Positions 25,848-36,380 of a stretch of DNA of 64,000 nucleotides are shown piece by piece. Below the pieces are notes generated by a model. That model worked only from the letters and a program-made list of their open reading frames with translations. It was not told where the DNA came from and ran no database searches. Position 1 is the stretch's first letter, and each line of letters opens with the position of its first letter. The position numbers and the translations under genes were made by a program. The DNA is from Bacillus sp. FJAT-42315 (GTDB lineage: Bacteria > Bacillota > Bacilli > Bacillales > Domibacillaceae). Location: NCBI RefSeq assembly GCF_002797375.1, contig NZ_KZ454941.1:220118-284117 (forward strand). The letters run 5' to 3'.

Positions 25848-26663
25848 ATGTTTATGGAGTGGTTTTCTCAGTTAAACCCAGCTATTCAGGCGTTGTTTGG
25901 TGGGTTAATGACGTGGGGCTTGACGGCGCTTGGGGCATCCATGGTCTTTTTCTTTCGTCAAATGAATCAAAACTGGATGAACGCGATGTTTGGTTTTGCA
26001 GCAGGTGTAATGATTGCGGCTTCTTTTTGGTCATTGTTAGCTCCAGCAATTGACTTCAGTGAGCAAAATGGCCAAATTCCATGGCTTCCGCCAGCGATTG
26101 GATTTTTAGCGGGAGGCTTGTTCATCCGACTGCTCGATGTGGTTGTGCCTCATCTTGATATTGGTTTAGCTGAACATGAAGCGGAAGGTCCTAAAACGAA
26201 ATTAAACAAGTCGACGTTATTGTTTTTGGCGATTACGCTGCATAATATTCCTGAAGGGTTAGCGATCGGTGTGGCTTTCGGGGCAGCCTCTTTAGGTCTT
26301 TCCGATGCTTCTGTAATTGGGGCAATTGGGCTTGCTATCGGGATCGGTATTCAAAATATGCCAGAAGGCGCTGCTCTTTCTGTGCCGTTGCGTGGAGAAG
26401 GGCTGTCTCGTGTAAAAGCTTTCAATTACGGACAATTATCGGCTATTGTTGAACCAATTGCGGCTGTGATTGGCGCGGTTGCTGTGCTCGCTGTACAGCC
26501 GATTCTACCGTATGCGCTTGCTTTTGCGGCTGGAGCGATGATCTTTGTCGTCGTTGAACAATTGATTCCGCAATCGCAATCGTCTGGAAGCACCGACTTT
26601 GCGACAACAGGTGTGATGTGTGGTTTTACTGTTATGATGATTTTAGATGTAGCGCTCGGATAA
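25848..26663 (+). CDS. ZIP-family metal transporter
   Basis: A 271-residue permease with eight hydrophobic segments. The metal-site helices are HNIPEGLAIGVAF (helix 4) and GIGIQNMPEGAALSVPLRGEG (helix 5), the second with N in place of the histidine usual before P-E-G, as in the GufA/ZupT branch. It should import zinc or other divalent cations. It lies divergent from the ATPase gene and upstream of a transaminase gene with which it may share a transcript, although a 107-bp gap separates them. AAGGAAGGG precedes the ATG. Confidence 0.88.
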   Translation: MFMEWFSQLNPAIQALFGGLMTWGLTALGASMVFFFRQMNQNWMNAMFGFAAGVMIAASFWSLLAPAIDFSEQNGQIPWLPPAIGFLAGGLFIRLLDVVVPHLDIGLAEHEAEGPKTKLNKSTLLFLAITLHNIPEGLAIGVAFGAASLGLSDASVIGAIGLAIGIGIQNMPEGAALSVPLRGEGLSRVKAFNYGQLSAIVEPIAAVIGAVAVLAVQPILPYALAFAAGAMIFVVVEQLIPQSQSSGSTDFATTGVMCGFTVMMILDVALG

Positions 26664-26770
26664 GTAGGTTGGAGAACTCTAGATATGAATCTAGGGTTCT
26701 TTGTAATGGATTAGAAAAAACGGTAGCTATAATGCATACAATAGGCAGTAGGTGTGGAAAGGGGATGGAG

Positions 26771-27604
26771 ATGACGTTCGCTTACTTTAATGGAAGGTTC
26801 ATTGATGGACAGGAGCCGGTCATTCCGATTGAGGAACGTGGTCATCAGTTTGGTGACGGTGTCTATGAAGTGATTCGTTTTTACAACAAGAAGCCGTTTA
26901 TGATGAAAGAGCATTTAGAGCGGCTGTACGGTGGTGCAAAGGCGATTAAGCTTACGATTGGAAGCGAGCCGGAAGAATTGGAGAAGGCGATGCTTGAACT
27001 AGTCGAGAGCAGTGGGCTAAAGAATGCGGACTTATATATGCAGGCAACTAGGGGAGTGGCACCGAGACAGCATCTATTCCCTCAATGCTCAGCTTCGATT
27101 TCTATGACAGTCAAGCCTTCTCAACCTATTTCGGAAGAATTACGTCAGCAAGGAGTTAAAGTCTTACTGTTAGAAGATGAACGCTGGAAAAATTGCTATA
27201 TTAAATCGCTGAATTTGTTGCCGAATGTGTTGGCAAAGCAGGAAGCATATGAGCAGAATTGCTTTGAGTCGGTGCTTGTGCGAGACGGATTTATTACGGA
27301 AGGGTCGAGCTCTAACTTTTTCATTGTGAAAGAAGGAAGCGTTCAAACGGCACCGCTGACCAACTATATTTTACCTGGTATTACGCGTATCGCCGTCAAA
27401 GCGATCGCTGAGGAGCTAGCGATTCCGTTTATCGAGCGGGCATTTACGGAGGCAGAGCTTGTTGAAGCAGATGAAGCTTTTCTAACGAGTACGCTGTGTG
27501 AAGTACTGCCAGTAACGGTTGTTAATCACCGAAAGGTTGGGGATGGGAAGCCAGGACTCATTACCGAGACGTTGCTGGCTCATTTGCAAGACAGAACGAA
27601 ATAA
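26771..27604 (+). CDS. dat: D-amino acid aminotransferase
   Basis: A 277-residue class IV pyridoxal-phosphate enzyme. The Schiff-base lysine is Lys145 in CYIKSLNLLPNVLAKQEA, with EGSSSNFF and the phosphate-binding LPGITR following, as in bacterial D-alanine transaminases that supply D-glutamate and D-alanine for the cell wall. Length equals the family norm (about 280). The ATG at 26771 is chosen over 26765 since AAAGGGG is then 6 bases away. A branched-chain or aminodeoxychorismate-lyase-type role is the alternative, but the motif set favours Dat. Confidence 0.85.
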   Translation: MTFAYFNGRFIDGQEPVIPIEERGHQFGDGVYEVIRFYNKKPFMMKEHLERLYGGAKAIKLTIGSEPEELEKAMLELVESSGLKNADLYMQATRGVAPRQHLFPQCSASISMTVKPSQPISEELRQQGVKVLLLEDERWKNCYIKSLNLLPNVLAKQEAYEQNCFESVLVRDGFITEGSSSNFFIVKEGSVQTAPLTNYILPGITRIAVKAIAEELAIPFIERAFTEAELVEADEAFLTSTLCEVLPVTVVNHRKVGDGKPGLITETLLAHLQDRTK

Positions 27605-27617
27605 CGGATGTGAAAAT

Positions 27618-27664
27618 AAAAGAGCGTGACTGCCACTTATATGATTAGGCAGTTACGCTCTTTT
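27618..27664. terminator. Bidirectional terminator between dat and a hypothetical gene
   Basis: Stem of 17 bp (AAAAGAGCGTGACTGCC with its near-perfect complement) and a 13-nt loop between convergent genes. Confidence 0.9.
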
Positions 27665-27668
27665 CAGA

Positions 27669-28142
27669 TTAAGAAAGTCGACGAAAGCCTTCTTCATCTA
27701 AGTATTGTAAAGCGGCTTCGTACGTATGGAACGTACCGTCTAAATTCAAGCCAGCATACACATTCCACATTTCATCTTCTTCAATGAGTAGTAATGTATG
27801 TCCATCTTCATTAACCCATTTCTCTTCATAAGCATCTCCAATAATCGCTTGTTCTTCATTTGATTTCGGTGATAGCGAAAGAATAGCTTCATCTAGGACC
27901 GTTCGTAGTTCTTCCGCTGAAAAATCACGAATATTGACCATTCCCTTAGAGTCGGTTGGATAATGAGACAATTCGCCAGCATAAACAAAACCGTTTCCGT
28001 TTGGGTGGAGATGATACACAATATTTTTCTTATCTGTTACACTGTCTTCAAAGTGAAAATTGACGCGGCCAAGAGAAACATTTTTACGCTCAAGTTGTGG
28101 GAAAGATTCAATAATTTCCAGTTTTTCTTCAAAAGTTAGCAT
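27669..28142 (-). CDS. Conserved hypothetical cytoplasmic protein, 157 residues
   Basis: I do not recognise this family. The protein is acidic and soluble, without signal peptide or membrane helix. It is built of two similar-looking parts rich in aromatic residues: an N-terminal one with VYHLHPNGNGFVYAGEL and a C-terminal one with GHTLLLIEEDEMWNVYAGLN. A clear ribosome site (GGAGG, 5 bases before ATG) and a strong terminator show that it is a real gene. It is transcribed alone, divergent from the SGNH hydrolase. Confidence 0.75.
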   Translation of the reverse strand: MLTFEEKLEIIESFPQLERKNVSLGRVNFHFEDSVTDKKNIVYHLHPNGNGFVYAGELSHYPTDSKGMVNIRDFSAEELRTVLDEAILSLSPKSNEEQAIIGDAYEEKWVNEDGHTLLLIEEDEMWNVYAGLNLDGTFHTYEAALQYLDEEGFRRLS

Positions 28143-28210
28143 ATAGCCTCCATATATTTGAGTTATGATAAGATTTAATTATAGCATATCGTGAAGAAAG
28201 GAAGAATTCT

Positions 28211-29125
28211 ATGAGGAAGCGAATTTGTTTATATGTTGTTGTCTTTTTGCTAGCGGTTGCTACCGCCTTGCCGGTGAAAGCAGAGGCGGCGGGACTTCAT
28301 TACGTAGCATTGGGTGATTCATTAGCAGCTGGACAAACCCCGAACAAAGAGATTGGGGCGGGTTATGCGGACTTAATTGCTCTCTCTTTACAGCAGTCTG
28401 GTAGCTTAGCGAGCTTTTCGAAAAATTGGGCGTTTCCGGGTTATACAACAGAGCAAGTGCTCGAGCAACTCGATAAAAAAGGAGCCCAGCAAGATGTTCG
28501 TAAAGCGAATATCATTACAATTTCCGCTGGAGCGAATGATTTATTGCCGCTTATTCGCAATGATTCCGTCCGCGGCATGCTTAGCTACGAGCCGATTCCA
28601 GCGGCATTTGCCCTCAATCGTGTGCGGAAAACGTATATTCAATTGCTCGATAAAATTGAAAAGTTGAATCCTCATGCAGAGGTGTATGCGATGGGCTATT
28701 ATTTTCCATACCCCCATGTGAAAGAACAGCATAAGCCATCTGTCGAAAAACAGCTGGGGATTTTAAACCAAATTATTAAACAAGAAGCGGAACGAGCTGG
28801 TGCTCATTTTGTGCCGGTGAGCTCGCGTTTTGGCAATAGTGCGAAGTCTTTGCTTCCAAATCCGAAAGATGTTCATCCGAACACGGCCGGCTATTTGCAA
28901 ATGGCCAATAGTTTTCTCGATGTGTACACGCCAGGTAGTCCTGATATACCAGAGCAAGTGTTAAATACTTTGCCAGCACCGATTCCTTTTTCAAAGCTGA
29001 CTTCGAATGAAAAGGAAGAGGAAAAGGAAGCGGAGAAGGAGGAAGAAGCGAAAGCAGAGGTTGCTATGGTGGATCAGCCGATCAACGGATGTAAACGAGG
29101 AGAGGAATTGTTAGTAAGACGATAA
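28211..29125 (+). CDS. Secreted SGNH/GDSL-type hydrolase
   Basis: A 304-residue exported esterase or lipase. Residues 1-27 are a signal peptide (MRKR, hydrophobic core, cleavage near AEAA). Block I is GDSLAAG with the nucleophile Ser37, block III is the GANDLLPLI region near 112, and block V is DVHPN with Asp220 and His222. The last 35 residues are a highly charged Glu/Lys tail, unusual for the family, which may keep the enzyme at the wall or be a disordered linker. AAGGAAG precedes the ATG. Substrate unknown. Confidence 0.88.
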   Translation: MRKRICLYVVVFLLAVATALPVKAEAAGLHYVALGDSLAAGQTPNKEIGAGYADLIALSLQQSGSLASFSKNWAFPGYTTEQVLEQLDKKGAQQDVRKANIITISAGANDLLPLIRNDSVRGMLSYEPIPAAFALNRVRKTYIQLLDKIEKLNPHAEVYAMGYYFPYPHVKEQHKPSVEKQLGILNQIIKQEAERAGAHFVPVSSRFGNSAKSLLPNPKDVHPNTAGYLQMANSFLDVYTPGSPDIPEQVLNTLPAPIPFSKLTSNEKEEEKEAEKEEEAKAEVAMVDQPINGCKRGEELLVRR

Positions 29126-29151
29126 AAAGGCTGTTGCAAAGACAGCCTTTT
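29125..29151. terminator. Terminator between hydrolase and AEC-transporter genes
   Basis: Stem AAAAGGCTGT / ACAGCCTTTT with a 7-nt loop between convergent genes. Confidence 0.85.
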
Positions 29152-29154
29152 CAT

Positions 29155-30081
29155 TTATACACCTAAAAAGAACAGTGTAGCAGGGATGGTTACGATGCTT
29201 AATAACGTCGTGACTAACGTGTTAAAAGAAACGAGATCTGGCTCCGTGCCGAACTGTATCGCTGCTAATGTCGTGTTGGCGGCTGCGGGCATCGCCGCTT
29301 GCAAAATGAGCACATCTTTTAACAAGTCATTCAGAGGAAGAAACGATGTGATCACGACCGCAAGTGCTGGCGAAGCGATCAAACGGATAGTCGTGACAGC
29401 AGACACAAAACGGTAAGCCACTCGTTTTTTTGCGATCACTGCTAGTTGCATACCGAGAACGAGCATGATCGTCGGAATTGAGGCGTTGGCAACTAAGCTA
29501 ATCGCATCCATAAACGGTTTCGGCAGATCAATTGACAGTAGCTGAAAAGTAAGTCCTAAAGAGGTACCGTAAATAACAGGCATGCGCAGGACCCGGAGTA
29601 ATGATTGTTTGAATGTCATCCTCTGTTTGCTGCCGAGAGAAGCGAAAAATAGCCCAATCGTATTCATTAATAGCGACTGGAACACCATCATGATGACCGC
29701 ATAATCAAAACCGACGGCTCCAAAGGCGAAAAGAACAACCGGTGCTCCGTAGTTACCGCTATTCATAAAGGCGCCACCAAGAATCATTGCCGCTATTTTT
29801 TGCCTTGAAGCTTTCATCATTATGCCTGTGACCGCAACGATGGCGATTAATACAAAGCAGAGGATAAAGCAGAAGCTAATAATATAGACATACTCCATCG
29901 TCAGCTTATTCGTATAAAAGGTGCGAAACGCAAGAAATGGCGACATAATATAAAGAGCCATCATCGAAATCGAGCGAATCTCAAATCCTATCAATTTTTG
30001 ACCAACAAAACCAGTGAAAAAAATAAGAAAGGCTGGCAACACAATCATCAACAAGTCCAACACATATTCAACTCCGTCCAA
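29155..30081 (-). CDS. AEC-family (auxin efflux carrier-like) transporter
   Basis: A 308-residue membrane protein with ten hydrophobic helices in two inverted halves. The crossing motifs GNYGAPVVLFAFG (about 113) and AAMPAAANTTLAAIQFG (about 265) are those of bacterial AEC permeases, which usually move malonate, malate or similar acids. The start is not certain: TTG at 30081 with AAGGA upstream, or GTG at 30063 with GGAG at 8 bases; the shorter form begins right at the first helix. It is a single-gene unit. Substrate unknown. Confidence 0.85.
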   Translation of the reverse strand: MDGVEYVLDLLMIVLPAFLIFFTGFVGQKLIGFEIRSISMMALYIMSPFLAFRTFYTNKLTMEYVYIISFCFILCFVLIAIVAVTGIMMKASRQKIAAMILGGAFMNSGNYGAPVVLFAFGAVGFDYAVIMMVFQSLLMNTIGLFFASLGSKQRMTFKQSLLRVLRMPVIYGTSLGLTFQLLSIDLPKPFMDAISLVANASIPTIMLVLGMQLAVIAKKRVAYRFVSAVTTIRLIASPALAVVITSFLPLNDLLKDVLILQAAMPAAANTTLAAIQFGTEPDLVSFNTLVTTLLSIVTIPATLFFLGV

Positions 30082-30121
30082 TCGACAAGCTTTCCTTCAT
30101 GATAACAGAATATTGGCGCAA

Positions 30122-30158
30122 AAAGGCGAGTACCGAAAAAATAGGTACTCGCCTTTTT
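30122..30158. terminator. Terminator after the caspase-like protein gene
   Basis: Perfect 13-bp stem AAAGGCGAGTACC / GGTACTCGCCTTT with a 9-nt loop and A/T runs on both sides. It lies between the 3' end of the caspase-like protein gene and the 5' end of the AEC gene, both on the minus strand. Confidence 0.88.
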
Positions 30159-30160
30159 TA

Positions 30161-30715
30161 TTATTTTCTCTCGTAGAATTGGTACATAGACATTTCTTCA
30201 TCAGTTGTTTTCGCTAGTTCAAACGCTTCTTTTACGCTTTTTTTGTTCTGAATGATTTCATAAAAGAATCGTAAGGCAAACATAAGTGCTGCATTTCCAT
30301 CCGGGTAATCATCGGGGCCAATGTATGCTTGGCAGCCACTATCCATAAAGGCTTGCGCCAATAGCGGTACTCCTAGTGTACAACCATTCGCTAAAATAAT
30401 TTTATCCTTTAATTTGGCAAATCGCTTTACATCATTTGGACTGAAATCGCCTTTTGGTTCATTGACCCCATAGACGGATTCATCTAACTCTGGCATAACG
30501 AATTGACCTTCATCGCCGTGGAAATTAAGAATGATATAATCCGTGTCCGGGTACAGCTCCTCTCCAGAGAGTACGCCTATTAAATCGTTTGGTCTTCCAA
30601 TCCAATAAGTAATGACACGCCCTCCAAAATATTCAATAGCGGAACGAATCGCATTAGAATCCATATCACAATCAGGTCCACATACTAAAGCAACAGTTAA
30701 ATCTGGTTTACTCAT
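30161..30715 (-). CDS. Stand-alone caspase-like cysteine-peptidase-fold protein
   Basis: A 184-residue cytoplasmic protein. Predicted alternating strands and helices carry a histidine in IILNFHGDEG (His66) and a cysteine in KIILANGCTLG (Cys112), each at the end of a hydrophobic strand. That His-Cys order, spacing of about 45 residues and the HG and xxC-x-x-G contexts are those of caspase-fold peptidases (CHAT, metacaspase, gingipain). I recall close relatives in bacilli carrying misleading names such as aminolevulinate dehydratase; the sequence has nothing of that enzyme. GGAGG precedes the ATG. It has no partner gene. The peptidase assignment is inference from motif pattern, not proved. Confidence 0.6.
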   Translation of the reverse strand: MSKPDLTVALVCGPDCDMDSNAIRSAIEYFGGRVITYWIGRPNDLIGVLSGEELYPDTDYIILNFHGDEGQFVMPELDESVYGVNEPKGDFSPNDVKRFAKLKDKIILANGCTLGVPLLAQAFMDSGCQAYIGPDDYPDGNAALMFALRFFYEIIQNKKSVKEAFELAKTTDEEMSMYQFYERK

Positions 30716-30957
30716 CTTTATATTCCTCCGTTTTTTATATTTATTTGTCGATCAAATAAGGGCAGTATTCGGAGGTGGTCGAGCCCAGAGGTCATAGATA
30801 ACAGGTTATAAGTAGTTGTTCATCATTAAGATCTCCTCATTTGCAGATTTCCTATATGTTACAATATTAAGGTTATTATTTACAAATGATAAGGAAGCAA
30901 AATAGTTATTAATTATGTTTACATATTGTTAAAATGATAAAAAAAGGGGGAGCGTCA

Positions 30958-31347
30958 ATGAGTAAGATTGTCTTATTTGATGGCGAATGCAACTTTTGTG
31001 ATCATAGTGTGCAATTTATTATTAAAAGAGATCCGAATGCGCACTATAAATTTGCTTCGTTACAAAGTGACATCGGACAAAGCTTAGTGGGATCGCATCA
31101 AGTCCCTTCTAATATTGATAGTTTACTACTGATTGATGGTGAAAGTTGTTATCATCAGTCAACAGCGGCTCTTCGTATATGCAAACATTTATCAGGGGGA
31201 TGGAAGTTATTTTATTATCTATTAATCATTCCTCGACCGCTCAGAGATAAGGTGTATCAATGGGTGGCGAAAAATAGATACAAATGGTTCGGCAAAAAAG
31301 ATCAGTGTATGCTGCCTTCTTCGGAAATCAGAAAGAGGTTTTTGTAG
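30958..31347 (+). CDS. DCC-family thiol-disulfide oxidoreductase-like protein (YuxK type)
   Basis: A 129-residue protein opening with the family hallmark FDGECNFCDHSVQFI, the CxxC cysteines being residues 11 and 14, followed by the typical RDPNAHYKFASLQS and a basic C-terminal half. DCC proteins are predicted thioredoxin-fold oxidoreductases. The ATG at 30958 is used because AAAGGGGGAG precedes it; the upstream in-frame ATG at 30934 has no ribosome site. It is monocistronic, with a terminator behind it. Confidence 0.88.
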   Translation: MSKIVLFDGECNFCDHSVQFIIKRDPNAHYKFASLQSDIGQSLVGSHQVPSNIDSLLLIDGESCYHQSTAALRICKHLSGGWKLFYYLLIIPRPLRDKVYQWVAKNRYKWFGKKDQCMLPSSEIRKRFL

Positions 31348-31371
31348 ATTTGCGTTGCCCTTATACCCATC

Positions 31372-31409
31372 AAAAAGAGTGAAAACCTAACGAGGTCTTC
31401 ACTCTTTTT
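31372..31409. terminator. Bidirectional terminator between DCC and symporter genes
   Basis: Stem AAAAAGAGTGA / TCACTCTTTTT with a 16-nt loop, between convergent genes. Confidence 0.85.
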
Positions 31410-31411
31410 GA

Positions 31412-32674
31412 TTAACTGCTGATTACTAGTTGTCTCTGTAGCCAGTTTTTCCCCTCGACTAGTCGTGTGACGAGCATCGCACAAACGGTGTTTCCTGTTG
31501 AGTTCAACAATGTAGCTGGTGCATCGATGATCGTACTGATAACGGCGATGATCGGCAACACTTCAGGAGGGAAGCCAAATACGCTTAAAATCAGCATTTC
31601 ACCGATCATTCCACCACCTGGGATCGCCCCCATGACCGCACCGACAAGGAAAGAGACGCCGATGATGCTTAAAATGCTCGTTAAGCTTGTCATGTCTTTG
31701 CCAAACAGCGCAAACAGGAAGACGATTTTCAACACGCCACCAAATACGGAGCCATCTTTATGTGTGTTGGCACCGAGTGGGATAATCGTTTCAGCGATAT
31801 CTTTCGGAACGCCCATTTTTTTCACAGCGGTTAAGTTGACCGGAATGCTTGCGGCACTTGAGCATGTAGCGATCGCTGTGACCGATGGAGCAGCTGCGTG
31901 TTTCCAAAATACCTTCACGCCGTCTTTTCCAGCTGCGATAAACGCATACAGCGTAAAGAAGCCGAAGTAATAAAGCACAGTTAAACCTAGGTATAAGACG
32001 AATGTTCGAGCATAGCCACCCAGAATTTGTGGTCCTAGTTCCCCGATAATGGCCGCAAAGTAGCAACCTAGTCCAATCGGAGCGTAGTACATAATGATCG
32101 ATACCATTTTCATCATAACGGCTGTACCAGAAGCTAAAAAGTTCGCCATCGGTTTGCCGTGTTCTTTTGCCATTGTGGTAGCTAAACCGAACAGAATCGA
32201 AAAGACGATGAGTTGTAGCATATTGCTTTTAGACAGCAATAAAGAGAAATCAGCTACTGTAAATGTGTTTACAAGATGTCCGAGCAGAGTTAAGTCTTCT
32301 GCTTCAGTTTCTACTGGCTCGAATTGAACCATTAACTCTTTAATAGCTGATACATCTGTGTTGGCAAGCGGGTTAAACAACGTCACACCTACCATGCCTA
32401 CAACAGCTGCAATGATCGCTGTGACGAAGAAGACGATAAAAATACTGCCCATAATTTTTCCTAGACGCTTCATTCCGTCCATCGAAGCAATCGCTGAGGC
32501 GATGCTGAAAAATACGAGCGGTATGATAAGCATAAACATTAAATTTAAAAATAAATCCCCAAAAGGTTTGACAATAGCCGCTTTAGGACCAAACACGACA
32601 CCTGCAATGCCGCCAATAATAATGCCGGCTAATAATAGAAAAGTAAATTGATAACTTTTCAGAAATTTCCTCAA
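31412..32674 (-). CDS. Dicarboxylate/amino acid:cation symporter (DAACS family)
   Basis: A 420-residue permease with eight membrane helices plus two re-entrant hairpins. Hairpin 1 has the serine-rich ATCSSAASIPV and helix 7 the NTHKDGS region (N-M-D-G in glutamate transporters), which in this protein reads GANTHKDGSVFGG. Known members carry glutamate, aspartate, C4-dicarboxylates, serine/threonine or cystine with sodium or protons. The NADP-glutamate dehydrogenase gene is immediately upstream on the same strand, but a strong hairpin lies between them. TTG start at 32674 with AAAGG upstream. Confidence 0.88.
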   Translation of the reverse strand: MRKFLKSYQFTFLLLAGIIIGGIAGVVFGPKAAIVKPFGDLFLNLMFMLIIPLVFFSIASAIASMDGMKRLGKIMGSIFIVFFVTAIIAAVVGMVGVTLFNPLANTDVSAIKELMVQFEPVETEAEDLTLLGHLVNTFTVADFSLLLSKSNMLQLIVFSILFGLATTMAKEHGKPMANFLASGTAVMMKMVSIIMYYAPIGLGCYFAAIIGELGPQILGGYARTFVLYLGLTVLYYFGFFTLYAFIAAGKDGVKVFWKHAAAPSVTAIATCSSAASIPVNLTAVKKMGVPKDIAETIIPLGANTHKDGSVFGGVLKIVFLFALFGKDMTSLTSILSIIGVSFLVGAVMGAIPGGGMIGEMLILSVFGFPPEVLPIIAVISTIIDAPATLLNSTGNTVCAMLVTRLVEGKNWLQRQLVISS

Positions 32675-32768
32675 AATATTCCCAGCCTTTCATCAAATAA
32701 AAAATAAATAACTTTCTAATCATAGTATGTTTGTTCTAAAAAGAAAAGGTATTTTCTCCCTCAATGTA

Positions 32769-32803
32769 AAAAGGCAGGCTCTTTTTTTTCAGAGCCTGCC
32801 TTT
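32769..32803. terminator. Terminator after gdhA
   Basis: Perfect 13-bp stem AAAGGCAGGCTCT / AGAGCCTGCCTTT with an 8-nt loop, 11 bp past the gdhA stop. Confidence 0.9.
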
Positions 32804-32813
32804 CTCGCTTTTT

Positions 32814-34552
<1,739 letters not shown>

Positions 34553-35746
34553 ATGAATAAGCATTATCAGGTAGTAATTGTGGGCGGCGGTTCAGCAGGA
34601 ATTAGTACTGCTGCTAGATTGTTGAATGGAATGAAATCGCTTGCACAAGAGGTAGCGATTATCGATCCAGCGAAGCATCATTATTATCAACCATTATGGA
34701 CGCTAGTCGGTGGAGGAGCTGCGAAGAAAGAGGATACAGAGCGCACGATGGAAGAATTAATTCCTGAAGGTGTTGTATTGATTCAACAAGCCGCGGCTTC
34801 ATTTGACCCGACGCAAAACATCGTCGAGTTAGGGAACGGAGAAAAGATTTCCTATGATTATTTAATTGTAGCTGCAGGAATCGAGATTCATTGGGATGGG
34901 ATAAAAGGTTTGAAGGATGCCCTTGGTAAAGGTGGCGTCTGCAGTAACTATTCTTATCAATATACAGACTATACGTGGGAAGCTATTCGGACGCTTAAAG
35001 GTGGAAATGCGGTGTTTACTCACCCAGCTACACCAGTCAAATGTGGTGGCGCTCCTCAGAAGATTATGTATTTAGCAGAAGATCACTTTAGTCGTACAGG
35101 AATGAGAGATCAAACGAATGTGATCTTCGGTTCGGCGAATCCAGCGATTTTTGATGTTCAGAAATATCGTGACACATTGGAGAAAGTCGTGGCACGTAAA
35201 AAGATTGATGCCCGCTTCCGTCAGAACTTAATTGAAATTAGAGCAGATCAAAAAGAAGCAGTGTTCGAAAACTTAGATACACACGAACAAACGGTGGTCA
35301 ATTACGATATGATTCACGTCACTCCACCGATGCGAGCTCCTTCTTTCATTAGTGAAAGTCCGTTAGCGAGTGAAGCAGGTTGGGTCGATGTTCATCCTTA
35401 TACATTACAGCATCAAACGTATGAAAATGTATTTGCTTTAGGGGATTGTGCCGACTTACCAACCTCAAAAACAGGAGCGGCGATTCGTAAGCAAGCCCCT
35501 GTTGTAGCAGAAAATGTGATGTCTCTTATGAAAGAAGAGCCGATGGGTGCGACATATGATGGCTACAGCTCTTGTCCGCTCGTCACAGGCTATAACAGCT
35601 TAGTATTAGCAGAGTTTAAATATGGTAAAATCCCAAGCGAGTCCTTCCCGGTGAACCAAGCGAAGGAACGCCGCAGCATGTATATTATGAAAAAGGATTT
35701 ACTGCCAATTATGTATTGGGACGGTATGCTGAAAGGAATTATGTAA
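34553..35746 (+). CDS. sqr: Sulfide:quinone oxidoreductase
   Basis: A 397-residue FAD protein that oxidises sulfide at the membrane, passing electrons to quinone and sulfur to an acceptor thiol. GGGSAG near residue 12 is the dinucleotide-binding loop. The two redox cysteines are Cys130 (KGGVCSNYSY) and Cys164 (TPVKCGGAPQKI), as in the two-cysteine SQR type found in staphylococci and mitochondria. FALGDCADLPTSKTGAAIRKQ is the second FAD motif. ATG at 34553 with AGGAGG upstream; the open frame to 34454 crosses the operator and is not used. First gene of the sulfide operon. Confidence 0.92.
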   Translation: MNKHYQVVIVGGGSAGISTAARLLNGMKSLAQEVAIIDPAKHHYYQPLWTLVGGGAAKKEDTERTMEELIPEGVVLIQQAAASFDPTQNIVELGNGEKISYDYLIVAAGIEIHWDGIKGLKDALGKGGVCSNYSYQYTDYTWEAIRTLKGGNAVFTHPATPVKCGGAPQKIMYLAEDHFSRTGMRDQTNVIFGSANPAIFDVQKYRDTLEKVVARKKIDARFRQNLIEIRADQKEAVFENLDTHEQTVVNYDMIHVTPPMRAPSFISESPLASEAGWVDVHPYTLQHQTYENVFALGDCADLPTSKTGAAIRKQAPVVAENVMSLMKEEPMGATYDGYSSCPLVTGYNSLVLAEFKYGKIPSESFPVNQAKERRSMYIMKKDLLPIMYWDGMLKGIM

Positions 35747-35769
35747 TAGCAGGAAAGGAGTGAAGAGCG

Positions 35770-36318
35770 ATGGCAACCTCATTATCAAAACAAGACTGGG
35801 TCGATGAGTTAGATAAACTGGAAGTACAAGCTTCTCTTCAAAAGCTAATAGAAAAGCTGCCTACTTTAACGGAAAAGCTAGAACAGGTCGATAACATATT
35901 ATCTTTTGGCCAAGCTGCGATGGAAGATCAGCATACAATGGAAAAAGTGAAAATGAAGCTCGACTACACTAATGTAGATATAGATACGCTCGAAGCTGGC
36001 CTTCGCCTGCTAGAGAAATTACCTTTGCTTTTACAGCTAACTGAAAAACTTGAAACGGTTGTCCACTTTATGGAGCAAGTGTTAGGAGATCAAAAATCAA
36101 TCGAATACTTGCAAAAGAGCGCAGAAGGATATTTGGAGCCTATTCAAGAAAAAGTAGAACAAGGCAAGACATTGTGGGAAGAAGTCCAAATGAAAGCGGA
36201 AGCCAATACGCAACACATTTCCGTCTTCACCATCTTAAAATGGATGAAAGACCCATCCGTCCAACGAGGATTGTCTTACGTACAAGCATTAATTGACACC
36301 TTGCCTAAAAAACAATAA
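35770..36318 (+). CDS. DUF1641-domain protein
   Basis: A 182-residue soluble, helix-rich protein with Leu/Glu/Lys heptads and no enzymatic motif. The central GLRLLEKLPLLLQLTEKLE region is typical of DUF1641, a family found next to sulfide:quinone reductases and to formate dehydrogenase subunits (YrhD). It follows sqr by 23 bp with AAAGGAG before the ATG, so it is made together with SQR and may help its membrane attachment or assembly. That role is inference. Confidence 0.85.
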   Translation: MATSLSKQDWVDELDKLEVQASLQKLIEKLPTLTEKLEQVDNILSFGQAAMEDQHTMEKVKMKLDYTNVDIDTLEAGLRLLEKLPLLLQLTEKLETVVHFMEQVLGDQKSIEYLQKSAEGYLEPIQEKVEQGKTLWEEVQMKAEANTQHISVFTILKWMKDPSVQRGLSYVQALIDTLPKKQ

Positions 36319-36380
36319 CGATTTTTCGACAAAAACCGGGGAGTGACAGGCACCTCCACCGAAAAAAAGGAGCGATTGGA

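Noticed and set aside
30161..30715. Delta-aminolevulinic acid dehydratase
   Set aside because: The protein is far too short and lacks the catalytic lysines and metal cysteines of that enzyme; the His-Cys pattern fits a caspase-like fold better.
31467..31970. 167-codon plus-strand frame inside the dicarboxylate symporter gene
   Set aside because: It is antisense to a clear DAACS permease; its composition is that of a reversed hydrophobic gene and no ribosome site is present.
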